Below, one piece after another: positions 31,732-36,198 of a stretch of DNA of 36,198 bases. A program made the position numbers and the translations under genes. The notes under the pieces were generated by a model. The model had not been told where the DNA came from. It did not search any database and saw only the letters and a list, made by a program, of their open reading frames with translations. This DNA is from Aneurinibacillus tyrosinisolvens (GTDB taxonomy: Bacteria > Bacillota > Bacilli > Aneurinibacillales > Aneurinibacillaceae): positions 1 through 36,198 of the forward strand of contig NZ_BBWZ01000045.1 of the NCBI RefSeq assembly GCF_001015055.1, in the 5' to 3' direction. The number at the start of each line of letters is the position of its first letter. The stretch's first letter is position 1.

Positions 31732-33456
31732 CTATTTTAATTGCATTTCTGCAAATGCCAAATTATACTTTTTCACTTTTCGGCTGATCGTAGAAATATC
31801 AACACCAAGTTTTTTACTGACTTCTTTTAGCGTGCGCGACTGATTTAGCGTGGTTTGCAAAATGGTTTTTTCATACTGATCAATAGCCTCTTTGAGTGTC
31901 AGCCCTTTTGGGCCTGATGGTTCTTGCCAGATAGCATCTCTCATTTTATTCGGCAAATCCTCCAACCGAATCTGTGCATCAAATGTGGTGACCACAAGTC
32001 GTTCTATCGTATTTTGCAGCTCACGGACATTACCAGGCCAGGCATAGTTAATCAACACCTGCATCGCTTCTTTTTGTATTATTTTGCGTTTGTTGTAAGC
32101 ATTATTATAGAGATGAAGAAAATACTCAATCAGAAATGGAATGTCTCCTTTTCTTTCTCGTAGTCCTGGGATTGTAATTGGGACAACGTTTAGACGGTAA
32201 TACAAATCCTCTCGGAATGTACTTTCTTCCACCATCTTTTCTAAATTTCGATTGGTCGCCGCAATAAAACGTACATTAACATGGACCGGCACTGTTTTTC
32301 CCAAAGGAGTAATCTGTTTCTCCTGTAGAACCTGCAGTAATTTCACCTGCAGTTGCAAAGGTACTTCTCCGATTTCATCCAAAAACAATGTGCCTTCATT
32401 GGCGCTCATTATTATACCTTGCTTACCTTCCGGGTTTCCTCCGGTAAAGGTGCCTTTTGCATAACCAAACAATTCCGATTCCATCAATGTTTCAGGAATA
32501 GCCCCGCAGTTGATTTTTAAAAACGGCTTGGCCTTTCGCGCACCAAGGTTGTGTATCGTACGCGCAAGCACTTCCTTTCCAACCCCGGATTCGCCAAGAA
32601 TAAGCACTGTTGAATCCACATCCGCAATGCGTCCCGCAAGCTCATATACATCTTCCATTACTTTGGATCGAACAACGATATGCTCTCCCCCTTCTCGGTT
32701 CATCCTCGTCCACTCTGATTGATAATAACGTATCATTTGTCTCATCTCATCCAGTTGCTTCTCCAGCTTATCCTCTTCCGTTACATCCCGAGAGATATTA
32801 ATCACCTTGTTCAGCGTTCCGTCTTCGTTGTATATTGGATAACCAGAGACGACCAGACGCCGACCGGATTTTGTCGTTTGAGCTACGGTGATTTTCCTTC
32901 CTTCTTGAATAACGCGCTTAGTAGAGGACAAATCGACGACCCCTTGTTTTTCCAATGAATCCACAGTATGCCCCACGAGGTCCCGCTCTTTCACGCCCAT
33001 AATTTTTTCACAGGTAGCATTGACACGCAAAATGATGCCATTCTTATCCGTAATGGTCACCAGTTCGCCAATGAGGTTCATAATGACTTCAAGTTCTTGC
33101 TTCAACTCGCTGATTTTCTGTGACTGCTCTGCCAACTGATCGAGTGTTTGGTTTTCATAGAGCAGGATAAGCCCGGCTTTTTTCCCGTCCGAAAGCTGAA
33201 TAGGCAGTTCAACCAGGATGAGGGGGGTTCCGGTCTCGGTCTTATCAGGAGAGACAGAGGGTGTGTTGGTTTTGATGGCTTTAATAATGGACGTTGAGGT
33301 GAAAAGAGAATGAATATATTCACCTTTCATCTGATGGTAAGACCGCCCCAGCACCTTTCCAGCAGCCTGATTTCCGAACGTAATCTTTCCTAGTAAATCT
33401 GTCACAACCATGCCAAAGGGAAGGGAATCCATGATTTTCTCTGAACTTATGAACAA
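31732..33456 (-). CDS. Sigma-54-dependent activator with two PAS domains
   Basis: A 574-aa enhancer-binding protein. PAS 1 is about residues 5-100 (LPFGMVVTDLLGKITFGNQA), a coiled segment runs to about 125, and PAS 2 is about 125-230, ending NISRDVTEEDK. The AAA+ domain (about 258-495) has Walker A GESGVGKE (288-295), Walker B GTLFLDEIGE (355-364) and an Arg finger region (REDLYYRLNVVPI). Its sigma-54-contact loop reads GTFTGG (335-340) where GAFTGA is usual. The Fis-type HTH is at about 542-563. TTG 33456 lies 10 nt after AGGAGG. It is encoded between the two sigma-54 operons and is their probable activator. The PAS inducer is unknown. Confidence 0.9.
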   Translation of the reverse strand: MFISSEKIMDSLPFGMVVTDLLGKITFGNQAAGKVLGRSYHQMKGEYIHSLFTSTSIIKAIKTNTPSVSPDKTETGTPLILVELPIQLSDGKKAGLILLYENQTLDQLAEQSQKISELKQELEVIMNLIGELVTITDKNGIILRVNATCEKIMGVKERDLVGHTVDSLEKQGVVDLSSTKRVIQEGRKITVAQTTKSGRRLVVSGYPIYNEDGTLNKVINISRDVTEEDKLEKQLDEMRQMIRYYQSEWTRMNREGGEHIVVRSKVMEDVYELAGRIADVDSTVLILGESGVGKEVLARTIHNLGARKAKPFLKINCGAIPETLMESELFGYAKGTFTGGNPEGKQGIIMSANEGTLFLDEIGEVPLQLQVKLLQVLQEKQITPLGKTVPVHVNVRFIAATNRNLEKMVEESTFREDLYYRLNVVPITIPGLRERKGDIPFLIEYFLHLYNNAYNKRKIIQKEAMQVLINYAWPGNVRELQNTIERLVVTTFDAQIRLEDLPNKMRDAIWQEPSGPKGLTLKEAIDQYEKTILQTTLNQSRTLKEVSKKLGVDISTISRKVKKYNLAFAEMQLK

Positions 33457-33525
33457 CAGAAGTACACCTCCTACGTAAAATCAAGTTCTATTTATCTAAG
33501 AGAAGTCCATGAGGATGAGTCATGA

Positions 33526-33539
33526 TTGCAATCCGGCAA
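33526..33539. promoter_or_regulatory. Second activator site candidate (distal, before NCS1 operon)
   Basis: TTGCAATCCGGCAA is an inverted repeat with TTGC/GCAA arms and the same overall length as the other two sites. It is 160 bp upstream of the -24 element and 70 bp from the regulator start, so it could also serve autoregulation. Confidence 0.5.
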
Positions 33540-33611
33540 TAAAGTTTGCAGTTTTCCTAGGCCTGTTTCCTTAATACTAGATTGAATTTTCCGAATTATC
33601 AATGAAAAAAA

Positions 33612-33625
33612 TTGTATATTTGCAA
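33612..33625. promoter_or_regulatory. Upstream activator site candidate for the NCS1/racemase operon
   Basis: TTGTATATTTGCAA has the same 5-4-5 layout as 31654-31667 (TTGyr-N4-yGCAA), centred about 72 bp upstream of the -24 GG. Confidence 0.55.
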
Positions 33626-33688
33626 CTTTCACGCCTTATTTTTTGTTATTTTTCTGTGACCTTCCGCTTCTTCATTCCCTTTTGATTT

Positions 33689-33707
33689 TGGCACAATTAT
33701 TGCTTTA
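33689..33707 (+). promoter_or_regulatory. Sigma-54 promoter of the NCS1/racemase operon
   Basis: TTGGCACAATTATTGCTTT matches the -24 (TTGGCAC) and -12 (TTGC) consensus, with GG and GC exactly 10 bp apart. The transcription start would be near 33717, about 30 bp before the ATG. Confidence 0.9.
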
Positions 33708-33747
33708 CCTGTAAGCGAAACAAAATTCTTTAAAAGGAGGTCCTTTC

Positions 33748-35163
33748 ATGAGCCAGGAACAAGAAAACGGTATAAGTCTTAAATCAAAAGATTTAATCCC
33801 CACAACAGCGGAAGAACGCCACATCTCCAATTTTGGTTTTTTAATGCTCTGGATAGGTATTGCCGTACAACTAGTTTCCTTTATTGCAGGTGCGCAGCTA
33901 TACCCGGCTTTGTCCCCTACCGAAATTATAGTGACTTGCTTTATTGGGAATCTGGTGGTGGCTCTGCTCCTAACACTGATGGGAGACATCGGCATTCGGT
34001 ACGGTATTCCCTATGCGGTATACATCCGTGCCTGCTTTGGTTATCTCGGCACGCACATCCCGGCGGCTATTCGAGCAATTCCCGCAATCTTTTGGTTTGG
34101 TTTTCTAACCTGGATGGGCGCCGCGGCACTCAACACAATTATGGAAATGCTCACCGGCTACTCGAATCTGATGCTTTTGATTATCGTGTTTGGCATTGTA
34201 CAGGTTATCAATACTGCCATGGGAATGGAGGCGATTTCCAAGTTTGAGTGGCTGGCCTCCCCCATTATTCTTATCATCGGAGTTGCTCTACAAATCATGA
34301 TTATGAACGCACATCATCTCACGTTCAGTGACATTTTCTCCATGGAAGGAAAAGGCGGCGTCTCCCTTGGTTTCGCCATTGCAGCACAAATGGGTGCCTA
34401 TATCACAATGGCGCTCAATGCTATGGATTTCACCCGATTTCTGCATGTGAAAAAAGGAGCGGCAGAAGGAACCTGGTGGCAGGCCAACAAAGGAAGCATG
34501 TTTGGTCACACTTTTGGCCTTATTGCGGCAATGATGCTCTTTACGCTCATTGGATTGACAAGCGGCATTGCCACAGGGAATTGGAATCCAATCGAAGTTA
34601 TTATACAGACGGTCGGAAAGGATAACCCATTTCTTCTCTTTGTATGTATGGTGTTTATTATCCTCGCCCAGTGGTCCACCAACATTAGTGCAAACTTAAT
34701 CCCTAGTTCGTATATCATTATTAACTTTTTCCCACGTAAGATTAACCTGGTTACCGCAACCATTATCGCCAGCGTAATTGGATTGCTAATGCAGCCTTGG
34801 AATTTTTCCGCGCAGCTTCCTACAATTCTTGTGTTGATTACAGCTCTTCTCGGACCTATCGTTGGTATCATGTTTTGTGATTACTATTTACTGCGAAAAC
34901 GCCGGTTAAATATTGAGGAGTTATACAAAGTCGACGGCCAGTACAAATATTGGAAAAATATCAATCCGGCCGCCATTGTTGCGTATCTTCCCTCATTCTT
35001 ATTAGCTCTTCTCTCTCCAAATTACGGCTTTATTATTGCCTTTGCCTTAGGCGCTCTACTCTATTACCCAGCTATGAAATATTGGATTGTAAAACGATAT
35101 CCGCAGCCTGAAATTACCCAGTCGATTTCCGTCGAAAATAAAATTGAGGAGGAAGTAATGTAA
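33748..35163 (+). CDS. NCS1-family permease, probable hydantoin/allantoin transporter
   Basis: A 471-aa transporter with about 12 hydrophobic segments, of the nucleobase:cation symporter-1 family (relatives: Mhp1 hydantoin permease, PucI allantoin permease). Marks include HISNFGFLMLWIGIAVQLVS at helix 1, GIRYGIPYAVYIRACFGYLG, FWFGFLTWMGAAALNTIMEM, and late LAQWSTNISANLIPSSYI and ILVLITALLGPIVGIMFCDYYLLRK (given in part). AAGGAGG lies before the ATG. It is followed after 1 bp by the racemase gene and driven by a sigma-54 promoter, so it imports the substrate of the HyuAB system. Confidence 0.9.
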   Translation: MSQEQENGISLKSKDLIPTTAEERHISNFGFLMLWIGIAVQLVSFIAGAQLYPALSPTEIIVTCFIGNLVVALLLTLMGDIGIRYGIPYAVYIRACFGYLGTHIPAAIRAIPAIFWFGFLTWMGAAALNTIMEMLTGYSNLMLLIIVFGIVQVINTAMGMEAISKFEWLASPIILIIGVALQIMIMNAHHLTFSDIFSMEGKGGVSLGFAIAAQMGAYITMALNAMDFTRFLHVKKGAAEGTWWQANKGSMFGHTFGLIAAMMLFTLIGLTSGIATGNWNPIEVIIQTVGKDNPFLLFVCMVFIILAQWSTNISANLIPSSYIIINFFPRKINLVTATIIASVIGLLMQPWNFSAQLPTILVLITALLGPIVGIMFCDYYLLRKRRLNIEELYKVDGQYKYWKNINPAAIVAYLPSFLLALLSPNYGFIIAFALGALLYYPAMKYWIVKRYPQPEITQSISVENKIEEEVM

Positions 35164-35164
35164 C

Positions 35165-35911
35165 ATGAAAATTAAAGTGATTAATCCAAATACCACATGG
35201 GAGATGACCCGTGGCATTGAATCCGCTGCCAAAAGTGTAGCCAGACCAGATACGGAAATTATTGCGGTCAGTCCTGATATGGGGCCAACCTCGATCGAAT
35301 CCTTTTACGATGAATATTTGGCAATCCCGGGCGTTTTGCAGGAAATCCAAAAAGGAGAGCATGAAGGAGCAGATGCTTATGTTATCGCCTGTTACGGCGA
35401 TCCGGGACTGCAAGGAGCAAGAGAAATAACCACGGCTCCCGTCATTGGCATCGCAGAGGCCTCGCTCTATATGGCCTCCATGCTGGCTGCGCGTTTTTCA
35501 ATTGTGACCGTACTGCCACGGGTCAAAACCATGATGGAAGAGTTGGTTCACGGCTATGGTATGGGGCATCGAGTGTTAAATGTGCGGACTACTCCCATGT
35601 GTGTACTTGATTTTGAGCGGGATCCAGAGGCTGGTATGAGGATGCTGGCTCAAGAAGGAAGAAAAGCCGTGGAAGAAGATCATGCAGAAGCCATTCTACT
35701 AGGATGTGCTGGTATGGCAGAATTTGCAAACAACCTGGAGAAAGAACTTGGGGTTCCTGTTATTGATGGTGTAGTTGCGGCTGTTAAGTTTGCAGAAGCA
35801 ATCGTGGATTTAGGAAAAACTACGAGCAAGCTAAAAACATATAAATTGCCTGAGCCGAAACATTTTACTGGTATTTTTGCTGACTTTGGGACTCTAGTTC
35901 CCAAGAAGTAA
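35165..35911 (+). CDS. hyuE: Hydantoin racemase (Asp/Glu racemase superfamily)
   Basis: A 248-aa member of the HyuE/allantoin racemase family. It begins KIKVINPNTTWEMTRGIESA, and the two catalytic cysteines are Cys 76 (ACYGDPG) and Cys 181 (LLGCAGM). It would interconvert enantiomers of 5-substituted hydantoin, letting stereospecific HyuAB/HyuC use both. The ATG lies just after the NCS1 stop, with GAGGAAG as ribosome site. Similar proteins include allantoin racemase and maleate isomerase; the operon favours hydantoin. Confidence 0.88.
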   Translation: MKIKVINPNTTWEMTRGIESAAKSVARPDTEIIAVSPDMGPTSIESFYDEYLAIPGVLQEIQKGEHEGADAYVIACYGDPGLQGAREITTAPVIGIAEASLYMASMLAARFSIVTVLPRVKTMMEELVHGYGMGHRVLNVRTTPMCVLDFERDPEAGMRMLAQEGRKAVEEDHAEAILLGCAGMAEFANNLEKELGVPVIDGVVAAVKFAEAIVDLGKTTSKLKTYKLPEPKHFTGIFADFGTLVPKK

Positions 35912-35944
35912 ACGAAAAATGAGGTATACATTCACTACGCCAGG

Positions 35945-35985
35945 GTTGCCGTGTCTTACGGCGGCTCTGTTTATTCTTTAATTAT
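35945..35985 (+). terminator. Terminator after the racemase gene
   Basis: The 8-bp stem GTTGCCGT/ACGGCGGC (two G-T pairs) with a 5-nt loop (35945-35952, 35958-35965) is followed by the T-rich stretch TCTGTTTATTCTTT. Confidence 0.6.
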
Positions 35986-36032
35986 TTTGGGTCTACACCT
36001 AAACATGTTCTTGACAAAATTTAACCTGTGAT

Positions 36033-36198
36033 TCATTCCTCATTGCACTCCAACAAAATCCTCTGTTTGTAACACTTTGGATTTCGCGTGAAGTAGTGAC
36101 GGCGTTGCAGTGCTTTAATTTTATTATTTTTACCTTCAACAGTTGCATTCATAAAACGATGAAGATGATAATTACAGATTTCTTCTTGCCAGTTTCCC
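36033..36198 (-). CDS. ISL3-family transposase, C-terminal end (gene runs off window)
   Basis: The minus strand from the right edge reads GNWQEEICNYHLHRFMNATV, then EGKNNKIKALQRRHYFTRNP and KCYKQRILLECNEE, followed by TGA at 36033. This is the conserved end of the DDE domain of ISL3 transposases, where the catalytic Glu lies in the N-A-T-V-E-G motif. About 54 codons are inside the window. A sequence starting GGGTCTACACC (35989) could be near the IS end, but this is not proven. An insertion here would mark the right border of the hydantoin region. Confidence 0.85.
   Translation of the reverse strand, partial: GNWQEEICNYHLHRFMNATVEGKNNKIKALQRRHYFTRNPKCYKQRILLECNEE

Noticed and set aside
1..36198. 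CRISPR arrays
   Set aside because: No regularly spaced identical 24-37-bp repeats with unique spacers were seen; the 1423-1640 repeat has no spacer structure.

Overview
The window looks like part of a Bacillales (Bacillaceae-type) chromosome. Signs of this are strong AGGAGG-type ribosome sites with frequent TTG/GTG starts, a KinB-like sporulation histidine kinase, DUF421 and YdeI family genes, and an ISL3-type transposase end. Base composition is mosaic: the 26-36 kb hydantoin region is visibly richer in GC than the F420 genes (20-25 kb) and the AT-rich patch at 16.8-18.1 kb, which suggests separate acquisitions.

Layout. (1) 1-6.1 kb is a decayed accessory zone. It holds the 3' part of a membrane histidine kinase, remnants of an acetyltransferase and of another small gene, a degenerate ~75-bp tandem repeat, a DUF421 membrane protein, a small orphan, a YdeI-family protein, a probable transposase remnant, and a two-gene unit of a DUF4062 protein (apparent CTG start) plus a 68-aa partner. 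(2) 6.15-16.6 kb, minus strand, is a branched-chain amino acid module: FadR-type regulator, Leu/Val/Phe-type dehydrogenase, SDR, a cupin broken by two frameshifts, LivKHMGF importer, and a KorAB 2-oxoacid:ferredoxin oxidoreductase. The genes read as uptake, oxidative deamination, then ferredoxin-linked decarboxylation to acyl-CoA. (3) 16.6-18.2 kb is an AT-rich patch with a small membrane-anchored protein and a frameshifted small gene. (4) 18.2-19.7 kb holds an SDR and an N-terminally truncated SMP-30/lactonase-like gene that abuts cofH. (5) 19.7-26.3 kb, minus strand, is a coenzyme F420 cluster: cofD, cofC, cofE, F420:NADP reductase, cofG, cofH, with an LLM (F420-type) oxidoreductase upstream. 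(6) 26.4-35.9 kb is a hydantoin/cyclic ureide system: hyuA-hyuB-hyuC on the minus strand, a PAS/AAA+ sigma-54 activator, then an NCS1 permease and hydantoin racemase on the plus strand. (7) 36.0 kb to the end is the 3' end of an ISL3 transposase.

The strongest new observations are these. Both hydantoin operons have a -24/-12 sigma-54 promoter preceded, at nearly the same distance (about 72-74 bp), by a TTG(C/T)-type 14-bp inverted repeat; this predicts the regulon of the activator encoded between them. A compact, apparently complete F420 core set in a Bacillales genome is also notable. It lies on the same strand as an LLM enzyme and the hydantoin operon, and ends exactly at a gene truncation that marks a rearrangement junction. 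All calls come from reading the sequence; no database search was run.
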